In this document: in pieces, positions 1 through 6,419 of the stretch
Layout of the letters: each line of letters begins with the position of its first letter
How positions within the stretch are numbered: the stretch's first letter is position 1
From: Xanthobacteraceae bacterium
GTDB lineage: Bacteria > Pseudomonadota > Alphaproteobacteria > Rhizobiales > Xanthobacteraceae
Length of the DNA stretch: 7,104 nucleotides
Assembly (NCBI GenBank): GCA_030037185.1
Contig: JASHRR010000366.1
Coordinates: forward strand, 1-7,104
Direction: 5' to 3'
Notes under the pieces: model-generated
The model's database searches: none
What the model was told of the DNA's origin: nothing
Seen by the model: only the letters and a program-made list of their open reading frames with translations
Translations under genes and position numbers: made by a program

Positions 1-2597
1 TGCTCAGTATCGTCGCTGGCGCCCGGCAGGTCCAGTCAGGTAACGTCTTTGTGCTTGATGGAGATATGGCGGACTCCACCCATCGGACGACGATGTGTCC
101 GCGCATTGCCTATATGCCGCAGGGGCTCGGCAGGAATCTGTATCCAGATCTCAGCGTTCGGGAAAACATTGAGTTCTTCGCCCGCCTGTTCGGCCAATCG
201 CGTGCCGAGCGGGAATGGCGGATTGCCGAACTTTTGGAGAGTACAGGGCTCGCGCCGTTTGCCGATCGTGCGGCAAAAAAGTTGTCCGGCGGTATGCGGC
301 AGAAGCTCGGGCTGTGCTGCTCACTCATCCACGATCCGGACCTTTTGATACTCGACGAGCCTACGACGGGCGTTGACCCGTTGTCGCGCCGCCAATTCTG
401 GGAGCTTGTCGACCGTATGCGCTCACGCCGTATGGGGATGAGCGTCGTCGTGGCGACCGCCTACATGGAAGAGGCCGAGCGATTTGATGCACTTGTCGCG
501 ATGAATGGCGGACGAGTGCTGGCCGCGGGCTCTCCGGTTGAGCTGAAGGCACAGACCGGCGCAAAAAGCGTCGAGGATGCATTTATTGGATTTCTTCCAA
601 ACGAGCTAAAGGCACAGCATAAGCAGCTCAAAATTCCGCCCCGTCGGATTATTGACACCTCGCCGGTGATCGTTGCACGTGATCTCACGTGCCGCTTTGG
701 CGACTTTACAGCAGTCGATCGGGTTAGCTTCACGATCGAGCGCGGGGAAATTTTCGGCTTTCTCGGCTCCAACGGTTGCGGCAAGACAACGACCATGAAG
801 ATGCTTACGGGGCTTCTGGTGCCGACTGAAGGGGAGGCGCTTTTATTCGGCAAGCCGGTAGACGCGAGCGATGTTAACTCGCGCCGACGCGTTGGATACA
901 TGTCGCAGTCGTTTTCACTCTATTCCGAACTCACTGTTCGTCAAAATCTTGACCTGCATGCGCGGCTTTTCCATTTGCCAGCGAAAAAAGCTGCCGCACG
1001 GCTCGACGAGCTGAGCCGCCGCTTCGGTCTGGAGGACTATCTCGATCAACAAGCATCCGACCTCCCGCTTGGCATTCGCCAACGGCTCTCGCTGGCCGTC
1101 GCCGTCGTTCACGAGCCAGAGATGCTTATCCTCGACGAGCCGACGTCCGGCGTCGATCCGCTAGCGCGCGATGGCTTCTGGGAGCTGCTAATTGATCTTT
1201 CTCGTAACCAGGGCGTGACCATCTTTGTCTCTACTCATTTCATGAATGAGGCCGAACGCTGCGACCGCATATCACTTATGGATTCCGGGTGTGTTCTGGT
1301 GACCGACACACCGGCCAACCTTGTCAAGGCGCGGGGCACCGCCACACTCGAGGAAGCATTTATCTCTTATCTCAGCGAGGCCGTGGGATCGCCGACACCA
1401 GATACCATCGAACTTGCGCCGTCGGACGGCGCCCGCGTCGTGGCTGCTCGGTCGCCATCGCTGCAGCGCGGATTCAGCATGCAGCGTTTGCTTGCCTATA
1501 CGCTTCGTGAAACGATCGAGCTTCTCCGCGATCCGATTCGACTCACCTTTGCGTTGGTCGGTACGGCATTCCTCATGCTTGTGTTCGGATTTGGAATTTC
1601 AACTGATGTCAACAATTTGACTTTTGCCGTCCTCGATCACGACAATACCCACGAAAGCCGTGCCTATCTTGAAGAGTTCAGGGGCTCAAGTTATTTCACC
1701 GAGAAGCGCCCCCTGGATAATTATGCCGCACTGCATGAGCGCCTGCAGAGCGGTGACATTGATGCTGCGATCGAAATCCCGCCAGGGTTTGGCCGGAATC
1801 TGGTGCGTGGAAACCCGACCTGGGTCGCCGCTTGGGTTGACGGCGCCATGCCATTTCGCGCTGAGACCATTCGGGGCTATTTGCAAGGATTGCATCAGCT
1901 CTATCTGACCGATCCTGCTGCAAGAAGGGAAAATCTGTCCGCTCCCAAGCCGCCAGCCACGATCGAAATTCGATATAAGTACAATCAGGACTTGGACAGC
2001 GTGTATGCGATGGTGCCCTCAACGATATCTATGATGCTTGCCCTGTTTCCTGCGATCCTTATGGCACTTGCCATCGTGCGCGAAAAGGAACTGGGGTCCA
2101 TCACTAATCTTTATGTCACTCCGGTCACCAAACTCGAATTTCTGATCGGCAAGCAGATTCCCTATATCGGCCTCGCGATGGCGAACTTTGCGGTGATGTT
2201 TCTAATGGCCTTGTTTGTTTTCGAGGTGCCGCTCAAAGGGAGCTTCCTCACCTTGCTTCTCGGAACCGTCATCTACGTCACGACCACGACTGCCTACGGC
2301 ATGTTGATTTCGGCCTTCGCCAGCACTCAGATCGCTGCACTGTTTGCTACCTCTATTCTGACCGTTCTGCCTGCGACACAGTTCGCTGGTCAGCAGGTAC
2401 CGGTATCATCGCTCTCCGGAACGGCGCAACTCATGGGGCGGGCTTTCCCCATGACCTATTTCCGACCAATTGCAGTTGGCACCTTTACCAAAGGATTAGG
2501 TATTGAAGATTTAGCCGCCAACTTGGCGCAACTTAGCATCTTCATTCCAGTCCTGCTGCTCATTAGTCTGATCCTGCTGCGCAAACAGGAGCGCTAG
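1..2597 (+). CDS. rbbA: RbbA-like ABC-ABC-permease fusion protein, 5' end cut by window edge
   Basis: This is a fused ABC exporter subunit of the RbbA (YhiH) family, with two ATPase cassettes followed by an ABC-2 permease in one inner-membrane chain. The frame is open from the window edge (reading LSIVAGARQVQSG), so the GTG at 51 is not the true start. About 45 residues with the first Walker A are missing if the length matches the roughly 911-residue E. coli protein. Cassette 1 has its Q-loop YMPQG at 111-125, signature LSGGM at 282-296 and Walker B LLILDEPTTGVDP at 342-380. Cassette 2 has Walker A GSNGCGKTTT at 765-794, an atypical signature LPLGI at 1062-1076, Walker B at 1122-1160 and the H-loop His at 1236-1238. 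The permease half starts near 1536, with one membrane helix, an extracytoplasmic domain (about 1602-2000) and about five more helices. E. coli RbbA was named for ribosome association, but the membrane half argues for export. The substrate is unknown. It is probably cotranscribed with the yhhJ-like gene downstream. Confidence 0.95.
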   Translation, partial: LSIVAGARQVQSGNVFVLDGDMADSTHRTTMCPRIAYMPQGLGRNLYPDLSVRENIEFFARLFGQSRAEREWRIAELLESTGLAPFADRAAKKLSGGMRQKLGLCCSLIHDPDLLILDEPTTGVDPLSRRQFWELVDRMRSRRMGMSVVVATAYMEEAERFDALVAMNGGRVLAAGSPVELKAQTGAKSVEDAFIGFLPNELKAQHKQLKIPPRRIIDTSPVIVARDLTCRFGDFTAVDRVSFTIERGEIFGFLGSNGCGKTTTMKMLTGLLVPTEGEALLFGKPVDASDVNSRRRVGYMSQSFSLYSELTVRQNLDLHARLFHLPAKKAAARLDELSRRFGLEDYLDQQASDLPLGIRQRLSLAVAVVHEPEMLILDEPTSGVDPLARDGFWELLIDLSRNQGVTIFVSTHFMNEAERCDRISLMDSGCVLVTDTPANLVKARGTATLEEAFISYLSEAVGSPTPDTIELAPSDGARVVAARSPSLQRGFSMQRLLAYTLRETIELLRDPIRLTFALVGTAFLMLVFGFGISTDVNNLTFAVLDHDNTHESRAYLEEFRGSSYFTEKRPLDNYAALHERLQSGDIDAAIEIPPGFGRNLVRGNPTWVAAWVDGAMPFRAETIRGYLQGLHQLYLTDPAARRENLSAPKPPATIEIRYKYNQDLDSVYAMVPSTISMMLALFPAILMALAIVREKELGSITNLYVTPVTKLEFLIGKQIPYIGLAMANFAVMFLMALFVFEVPLKGSFLTLLLGTVIYVTTTTAYGMLISAFASTQIAALFATSILTVLPATQFAGQQVPVSSLSGTAQLMGRAFPMTYFRPIAVGTFTKGLGIEDLAANLAQLSIFIPVLLLISLILLRKQER

Positions 2598-2607
2598 ACC
2601 GTTATGA

Positions 2608-2630
2608 CGCGTTTTGCGGAACGGAACGCG
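2608..2630 (+). repeat. intercistronic inverted repeat (stem-loop) between the rbbA-like and yhhJ-like genes
   Basis: The arms CGCGTT (2608-2613) and AACGCG (2625-2630) are perfect reverse complements around an 11-base loop. The repeat sits 10 bases after the rbbA stop and has no T-run, so it is unlikely to terminate transcription. It encloses the TTG at 2614, which makes that upstream start less likely for the next gene. Confidence 0.4.
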
Positions 2631-2638
2631 CTCTTACC

Positions 2639-2645
2639 AGAAGGG
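2639..2645 (+). promoter_or_regulatory. ribosome binding site deciding the yhhJ-like start
   Basis: AGAAGGG lies with AAGGG ending 7 bases before the ATG at 2653. No comparable site precedes the in-frame TTG at 2614, so the ATG is preferred. Confidence 0.6.
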
Positions 2646-2652
2646 TGAATCG

Positions 2653-3777
2653 ATGCGCAAAGTCGCAAATATCTTCTGGCTTGGGACTAAAGAGTTGCGT
2701 AGTTTCAGTCATGATTATGTATTGCTCGCTTTCGTGGTCTATGCATTTTCGCTGCAGATCATGGCCTCAGCGAATAGCTACTCCCAGGAGGTACATAACG
2801 CCGCTGTAGCCATAGTCGACGAGGATCATTCCGAATTGTCGTGGCGGATCACTCGGGCATTCCTGCCGCCGTATTTTAAGAATGCGGAGTCGATTGCAGA
2901 GCGCGATATCGTTCCGCTGATGGATTTAGGGAAATACACGTTCGTGGTGGACGTGCCGCCGAATTTCGAGCGCGATGTCCTGGGCGGCCGACACCCTGCG
3001 ATCCAACTTAATGTCGATGCGACCGTTATGGTGCAAGGCGGACTTGGGGCGAGCTACGCCCAAGATATCATCATGAACGAGATTAATGATTTTCTGTCTC
3101 GGGAGGAGGGTGTACCGCTATCGCCAGCGAACCTTGTTGTACGCGTTCTTTTTAATCCTAACGTCACGACTTCGTGGTTCACCAGTGTCATGGGCATCAT
3201 CAATAACATCAGCATGCTCGCCATTATTCTTGCCGGAGCTGCCATTGTTCGCGAGCGTGAACACGGGACGATGGATCACCTGCTGGTCATGCCGTTGACC
3301 CCATTTGAGATCGCGATGTCGAAGATTTGGGCGAACAGCCTGGTGATTGCTGTGGCGGTTTCTTTCTCGCTTTATATCGTCGTCCGCACTTTGCTGCACG
3401 TCCCGATCGCCGGCTCGATCCCCCTGTTTATGCTCGGCGTGACGACTTATTTGTTCTTCGCCTGCGCTGTCGGAATATTTCTCGGCACTGTGGCCCGCTC
3501 CATGCCGCAGCTCGGCTTGCTCTTCATGCTCGTTTATTTGCCCATCAATGTTCTCTCTGGAAGCAACACGCCGCTAGAGAGCATGCCACCCTGGCTGGCG
3601 AATGTGATGGAAGCTTCGCCTTCGACCCACTTTGTCTCCTTCGCGCAGTCGATCCTGTACCGCGGCGCGGGTATCGAGGTTGTGTGGCCGCAATTCGTCA
3701 TGGTGGCGGGGATCGGCAGCCTATTCTTCTTCCTCGCGGTCTTGCGCTTCCGATCCAGTACGGCGCAGGCGGCATGA
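2653..3777 (+). CDS. yhhJ: YhhJ-like ABC-2 type transporter permease
   Basis: This is the second membrane subunit of the exporter, an inner-membrane ABC-2 permease expected to work with the RbbA-like ATPase-permease. The ATG at 2653 gives 374 residues, close to the 375 of E. coli YhhJ. An in-frame TTG at 2614 would add 13 unlikely residues and overlaps a stem-loop. The N-terminus MRKVANIFWLGTKELRS leads into helix 1 (about residues 22-40). A large extracytoplasmic domain (about 41-172, containing AIVDEDHSELS) follows, then helices near 175-199, 226-248, 254-278, 284-302 and 344-366. The ABC-2 hallmark loop between helices 2 and 3 reads VREREHGTMDHLLVMPLTP (199-217). The RbbA half has a parallel layout with VREKELGSITNLYVTPVT, so the two permeases probably pair as a heterodimer. 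The gene starts 55 bases after the rbbA stop on the same strand, which suggests an operon. The exported substrate cannot be told from the sequence. Confidence 0.93.
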   Translation: MRKVANIFWLGTKELRSFSHDYVLLAFVVYAFSLQIMASANSYSQEVHNAAVAIVDEDHSELSWRITRAFLPPYFKNAESIAERDIVPLMDLGKYTFVVDVPPNFERDVLGGRHPAIQLNVDATVMVQGGLGASYAQDIIMNEINDFLSREEGVPLSPANLVVRVLFNPNVTTSWFTSVMGIINNISMLAIILAGAAIVREREHGTMDHLLVMPLTPFEIAMSKIWANSLVIAVAVSFSLYIVVRTLLHVPIAGSIPLFMLGVTTYLFFACAVGIFLGTVARSMPQLGLLFMLVYLPINVLSGSNTPLESMPPWLANVMEASPSTHFVSFAQSILYRGAGIEVVWPQFVMVAGIGSLFFFLAVLRFRSSTAQAA

Positions 3778-4023
3778 GTCAGCTAGCCCTCATGGTGCAA
3801 GAGTAGCTCAAGCGCGATCCGGTTGAAAAAGGAGATCGAAGGCTACTGTTGATTCATTGTTTGTGCTACGGAGAATCCCTTCTCCTCTTAAGAGCAATAT
3901 CTGAATTTTCTCAGATTCGTCGCGGGTTACCCCTAGTGCATCGAGAACACGGGAGCCCGGATCTGTCGTTATGATCGGGTTAGGCTCAGTTGATAGCTGG
4001 CTCGCCAGGGCCCCAACGTGATG
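3778..4023. other. intergenic region between convergent genes
   Basis: I find no convincing gene here. A perfect 6-bp stem, GGAGAA (3870-3875) and TTCTCC (3880-3885) with a 4-base loop, is followed directly by the palindrome CTCTTAAGAG (3885-3894). Neither has a T-run, so they are weak terminator candidates at best. A minus-strand open frame (3808-4086) crosses the region and overlaps the PIN gene end. It reads coherently but has no ribosome binding site or recognisable domain. Confidence 0.5.
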
Positions 4024-4055
4024 GCCGCCAGCCATTCCGAACTCAGGCTGGCGGC
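4024..4055 (-). terminator. stem-loop at the 3' end of the PIN-domain gene, possible terminator
   Basis: GCCGCCAGCC (4024-4033) and GGCTGGCGGC (4046-4055) form a perfect 10-bp GC-rich inverted repeat around a 12-base loop. The stop codon of the minus-strand PIN gene (4043-4045) lies in the loop. No T-run follows on either strand, so it is not a textbook intrinsic terminator. It could be a pause or RNA-stabilising structure, or a bidirectional stop between the convergent genes. Confidence 0.4.
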
Positions 4056-4522
4056 AACCTATCGAATGGATCGAGCAGCCGCACACCGAGCGGAACGAAA
4101 TGCCGGACGTTGCGCGACAGGATCGTCAAGCCGTGATGTTGCGCCGTCGCCGCGATGATGATGTCGGCCAAGCCCAGCGCATGAACTTGCCCACGCGTCC
4201 GGTCTGACAAGGCGCCCGCGATCTGCGCTGTGGGCGTATCGAAGGCGAGGACGCGATCACCATGGAGATGCAGAACGGTTTCGAGCAACGTCGCTAGATC
4301 CTCGCTCTTGCGAGTTGCCCCCTCGCGCTGCAGCTTGGCGATGCCGTCTTCGATCTCCGCCACCGTCACGGCTGAAAGGAACAGCGAGGCTGAGTGCGCA
4401 TCCATCCATGTGACGAGCTCCGACGGCGCGAGCCACGATAGCAGGTGCCGCGCATTCTCAGCGCTTAGAAGGGGAGCCGTTTCCACCAGGCCTTCGAATT
4501 CCTCCTGGGACACCATCACCAC
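4043..4522 (-). CDS. FitB/VapC-type PIN-domain toxin, N-terminally truncated and fused to an antitoxin remnant, probably inactive
   Basis: Residues from about 29 to the end (159 total, counted from GTG 4522; ATG at 4516 is an alternative) match a PIN-domain ribonuclease toxin of the FitB/VapC type. The visible core is ELVTWMDAHSASLFLSAVTV, then AEIEDGIAKL with the second acidic residue, GLADIIIAATA with the third, LSRNVRHF and a LDPF ending. These toxins normally begin with a short strand followed by DTN, whose Asp is the first metal ligand. That segment is absent. The first 28 residues read VMVSQEEFEGLVETAPLLSA and resemble the C-terminal half of a YefM-like antitoxin. With one catalytic Asp missing and a foreign N-terminus, it is probably not an active nuclease. 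It lies downstream of the oxidase gene on the same strand and ends in a strong stem-loop. The PIN assignment is firm; inactivity is an inference. Confidence 0.8.
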   Translation of the reverse strand: MVMVSQEEFEGLVETAPLLSAENARHLLSWLAPSELVTWMDAHSASLFLSAVTVAEIEDGIAKLQREGATRKSEDLATLLETVLHLHGDRVLAFDTPTAQIAGALSDRTRGQVHALGLADIIIAATAQHHGLTILSRNVRHFVPLGVRLLDPFDRLPPA

Positions 4523-4610
4523 CGAACCGCCGATCTAAGCGCGGATCGTTTCCCGCTTCATCCGCGGACTTGCTGGGATCCTTGGAGAAGTCATCGACGT
4601 TGACATGGGC
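4439..4610 (-). pseudogene. YefM/Phd-like antitoxin remnant, frameshifted and fused to the PIN toxin
   Basis: In one minus-strand frame (codons from 4610 down to about 4527) the sequence reads HVNVDDFSKDPSKSADEAGN then DPRLDRR. The next frame, from 4522, reads VVMVSQEEFEGLVETAPLLS then AENARHLL. Deleting a single T from the TT at 4525-4526 joins them as DRRSVVMVSQEEF. The joined product resembles a YefM-type antitoxin, compare the YefM core VVLMSLEEYNSLEETAYLL followed by SPANARRL. The usual C-terminal toxin-binding tail is missing: right after HLL (4439) the frame continues as toxin sequence (SWLAPSELVTW). No start codon is seen in the first frame just upstream, so the 5' end is uncertain. 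The antitoxin therefore has a one-base frameshift and a C-terminal deletion, and is very unlikely to be functional. Confidence 0.6.
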
Positions 4611-4645
4611 GCGTCGTGGCTCGGCTGCGGTTCGATCCTCCCTTT

Positions 4646-5791
4646 TTATACCTCGAACAAGGAGGCGATGGTGGTCACCGCCTTTTCCGCCTCGGCCCGG
4701 TCGGGCTGGGTGGTTTCGTCGTCGAAGCCATAATAGTCACTGTCGCCGACCACCTGATAGACCTGCCCGTCGCGACGCGGCACGAAGGACACGCCCTTGT
4801 AGAAGAGGTTGTAGCCCACGTCGGGTTCGGGGATGCCGCGTGCCAGCTGGCCGCGCACCGGGATCAGGCTCTGGTCGCCGAACAGCGCCTTGGCGGCATA
4901 GCCGGTGCAGTTGACGATGGTCTTCTGCGGCAAGGCGGTCAGTTCGTGCGGGCTGTGGAACTCACCGATCACGATCTTGCCGCCGGCCTCGCGGAACTGC
5001 GAGATCAGGAAAATGGAATAGGCGCTAACATTGAACATGATCGTCGAATTGCGATAGGCCCAGCGTGGCCCGAAGAGGTGGCTGCCCGGCCCATATTCCT
5101 GCGGGGCGCGGAGCAGGTCGGGCACGAGCTCGCGCTCTAGCTCGGCGAACGCTGGGCGGCCGTCCGCGGGCCGTTCACGGCGGCGCTGGCCGCGGGCTTC
5201 GTCGGAAATGAAATAGCTGTCGATCCACTCGATCGGATTGCCCGGCAGGCCCAGCAGGGTCTGATAGGTGGCATGGGTGATCCGGCACATCCGTTCCCAC
5301 TGCTGCTTGAGGGCCGGGGTGGCGTTCTCCTCGAAACAGATGCGCGAACTCGGCGTCCAGAGGCCCGAAGCGAGGGAGGAGCGCACATTCGGCGGCAGAT
5401 CCTTGGCATAGATCGTGACCGTGGCGCCGGCCCGTTGCAGCAGGAGGGCCGCGCTCAGCCCTAGCGCGCCGCAGCCGATCACGGCGATGTCCTTCTCGCC
5501 GGTGGCCATGGCCATCTCGGTGGCGATGGTGCCCGACCCCCAGGATAGCGACCAGCCGCTGCCGCCATGGCCGTAATTGTGGATCACCGTCTTGGCGTCG
5601 AACTTCTCGGCTTCGATGCGCGGGCCGAGCGGGCGGAAGGGGCGGGTGCAGACGGTGATGCGGGTGATGCGGTCCATGCGGGCGCGGACCGGGGCGAGGG
5701 ACAGAGCAGAGGCGGATTTTTGCTCGGCGCCCCGGGCCCCCCAGGATCCGGCGGCGAAAGCGGCGCCGGCCAGCAGCTGACGGCGATTCAT
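4646..5791 (-). CDS. Tat-leader FAD-dependent oxidase of the D-amino-acid oxidase superfamily, permuted domain order
   Basis: A 381-residue FAD-dependent oxidoreductase of the DAO superfamily, expected to oxidise an amine or D-amino acid with oxygen. ATG at 5791 is preferred over the in-frame ATG at 5815 because GGGGA precedes it by 7 bases and the leader then begins MNRRQLLAGAAFAAGSWG, a twin-arginine-like signal. That suggests export of the folded, cofactor-loaded enzyme. A block typical of the DAAO C-terminus follows: TRPFRPLGPR (49-58, holding the Arg that binds substrate carboxylate in DAAO) and VIHNYGHGGSG (69-79). Only then comes the FAD Rossmann motif IAVIGCGALGLS (102-113), with ASGLWTP (141-147), IVNCTGYAAKALFG (292-305) and PVRGQL (311-316). 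The order is circularly permuted relative to classical DAAO. I recall similar leader-bearing relatives in alphaproteobacteria but cannot confirm this. No key motif looks broken. Flanking scars suggest an accessory region. Substrate unknown. Confidence 0.88.
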   Translation of the reverse strand: MNRRQLLAGAAFAAGSWGARGAEQKSASALSLAPVRARMDRITRITVCTRPFRPLGPRIEAEKFDAKTVIHNYGHGGSGWSLSWGSGTIATEMAMATGEKDIAVIGCGALGLSAALLLQRAGATVTIYAKDLPPNVRSSLASGLWTPSSRICFEENATPALKQQWERMCRITHATYQTLLGLPGNPIEWIDSYFISDEARGQRRRERPADGRPAFAELERELVPDLLRAPQEYGPGSHLFGPRWAYRNSTIMFNVSAYSIFLISQFREAGGKIVIGEFHSPHELTALPQKTIVNCTGYAAKALFGDQSLIPVRGQLARGIPEPDVGYNLFYKGVSFVPRRDGQVYQVVGDSDYYGFDDETTQPDRAEAEKAVTTIASLFEV

Positions 5792-5798
5792 CCCATCA

Positions 5799-5803
5799 TC
5801 CCC
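5799..5803 (-). promoter_or_regulatory. ribosome binding site for the oxidase gene
   Basis: On the minus strand GGGGA ends 7 bases before ATG 5791. The in-frame ATG at 5815 is preceded only by pyrimidine-rich sequence with no purine-rich site, so the later start is favoured. Confidence 0.5.
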
Positions 5804-5886
5804 AAATTCAAGCATTGTAGAGAAGAAGGCGGGGCGATCAACGCGCCTTGCCGTTAGGAGGGCCGTGCGAGTCGCGACCCTTGGAG

Positions 5887-5903
5887 TATTTTACGATAAA
5901 ATA
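5887..5903. promoter_or_regulatory. palindrome overlapping the -10 box, candidate operator
   Basis: TATTTTA (5887-5893), CGA, TAAAATA (5897-5903) is a perfect 7+3+7 inverted repeat that covers the -10 box and reaches into the spacer. A dimeric repressor bound here would block RNA polymerase. A second small inverted repeat, ATATC-TGC-GATAT (5901-5913), adjoins it and reaches the -35 box. No regulator gene is present in the window, so the function is inferred from position. Confidence 0.4.
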
Positions 5904-5916
5904 TCTGCGATATCAA
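5888..5916 (-). promoter_or_regulatory. sigma70-like promoter for the oxidase gene
   Basis: On the minus strand a -35 box TTGATA (plus positions 5911-5916) is separated by exactly 17 bases from a -10 box TAAAAT (5888-5893). Both differ from the consensus hexamers by a single base. Transcription would start near 5880 and leave a leader of about 90 bases before ATG 5791. The stretch is visibly AT-rich against GC-rich surroundings. Confidence 0.6.
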
Positions 5917-5926
5917 TTTGTTTAAT

Positions 5927-5942
5927 TAACTTCTTAAAGTTA
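5927..5942. repeat. AT-rich inverted repeat upstream of the oxidase promoter
   Basis: TAACTT (5927-5932), CTTA, AAGTTA (5937-5942) is a perfect inverted repeat lying 11 bases upstream of the -35 box. It could be a second protein-binding site or simply chance in AT-rich DNA. There is no proof of function. Confidence 0.25.
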
Positions 5943-5949
5943 TTTTCGC

Positions 5950-6408
5950 AGCTCGCTTTGGTGTTTACGCCTAGGTATGCAGCGGTGCCTGAGTAACGTG
6001 CTGCAGATTAGCTAATTGTTTTCGGCTATGCTGGACGACCGCTTTTGCAACTTGACGAAAGCCAATGTGGCGATGGGGCACGGGACTGAGGCGTGCAATT
6101 GCAATAAGCTGGTGCTCTGTAAATGACCGCGTCATCTGCCGGCGATTTTGCGCGGCGCTAGACGTGACTGCCGTTGCCGTCCTCGTGCGCACGGGCACGG
6201 CGCGCGGCATAGTCGAGTGTCGCCAGCATGCCGGCGGGCGTGATCGGCGGTCGCCAGCCATGCGAGGAACGCGTGCACTTTTGCGCGCGACAGCTGCGTG
6301 AGAAGTGCGTTGGGCGGTTCGTGTGCCGTAGACAGCGCTTGCACTGCCTGGCAGCGCCGCTCGATGACAGCGAATAGGGATCACCGTGGCCATCGGCCAA
6401 CTGGAAAC
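5950..6408. other. no convincing gene; possible decayed coding sequence on the minus strand
   Basis: No recognisable protein or RNA gene is visible. On the minus strand one frame reads ALLTQLSRAKVHAFLAWLAT (within 6344-6132). The frame offset by one base continues as ITPAGMLATLDYAARRARAH and stops at 6158-6160. The handover with one-base offset looks like a frameshifted gene end, but I cannot name a family. A 54-residue minus-strand frame (ATG at 6135, stop at 5971-5973) has no recognisable motif or good ribosome binding site. The last 40-odd bases, running into the purine-rich site at 6409-6416, may belong to the group II intron RNA around the maturase start, but no GUGYG-type 5' end or other intron landmark could be secured. 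Confidence 0.4.
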
Positions 6409-6409
6409 G

Positions 6410-6414
6410 GGAGG
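6410..6414 (+). promoter_or_regulatory. ribosome binding site of the intron maturase
   Basis: GGAGG within GGGAGGAG (6409-6416) lies 5 bases before ATG 6420. This is a strong site and fixes the maturase start. Confidence 0.6.
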
Positions 6415-6419
6415 AGCTT

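Noticed and set aside
3327..3806. Plus-strand 159-codon frame inside and past the yhhJ-like gene
   Set aside because: It is an out-of-frame shadow of the permease gene; arginine-rich, with no domain.
3808..4086. Minus-strand open frame of 92 codons downstream of the PIN gene (contains ALGVTRDESEKIQILLLRGE)
   Set aside because: It overlaps the PIN gene's 3' end and the strong stem-loop, has no ribosome binding site near its ATG and matches no family I know. It reads coherently, so a protein search would settle it.
4616..5140. Plus-strand 174-codon frame opposite the oxidase gene
   Set aside because: It is an antisense shadow of a GC-rich gene; the minus-strand frame carries all the DAO motifs.
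5865..5996. Plus-strand 43-codon frame (GTG 5865) with a hydrophobic middle, preceded by AGGAGG at 5856-5861
   Set aside because: The spacing is only 3 bases, it runs through the AT-rich oxidase promoter, and its TTA/ATA-rich codons look like non-coding AT-rich DNA. A small hydrophobic peptide cannot be strictly excluded.
6300..6330. GTGCG at 6304 as a possible group II intron 5' boundary
   Set aside because: It lies only about 115 bases before the maturase ATG, too short for intron domains I-III, and no other intron RNA landmark was found.
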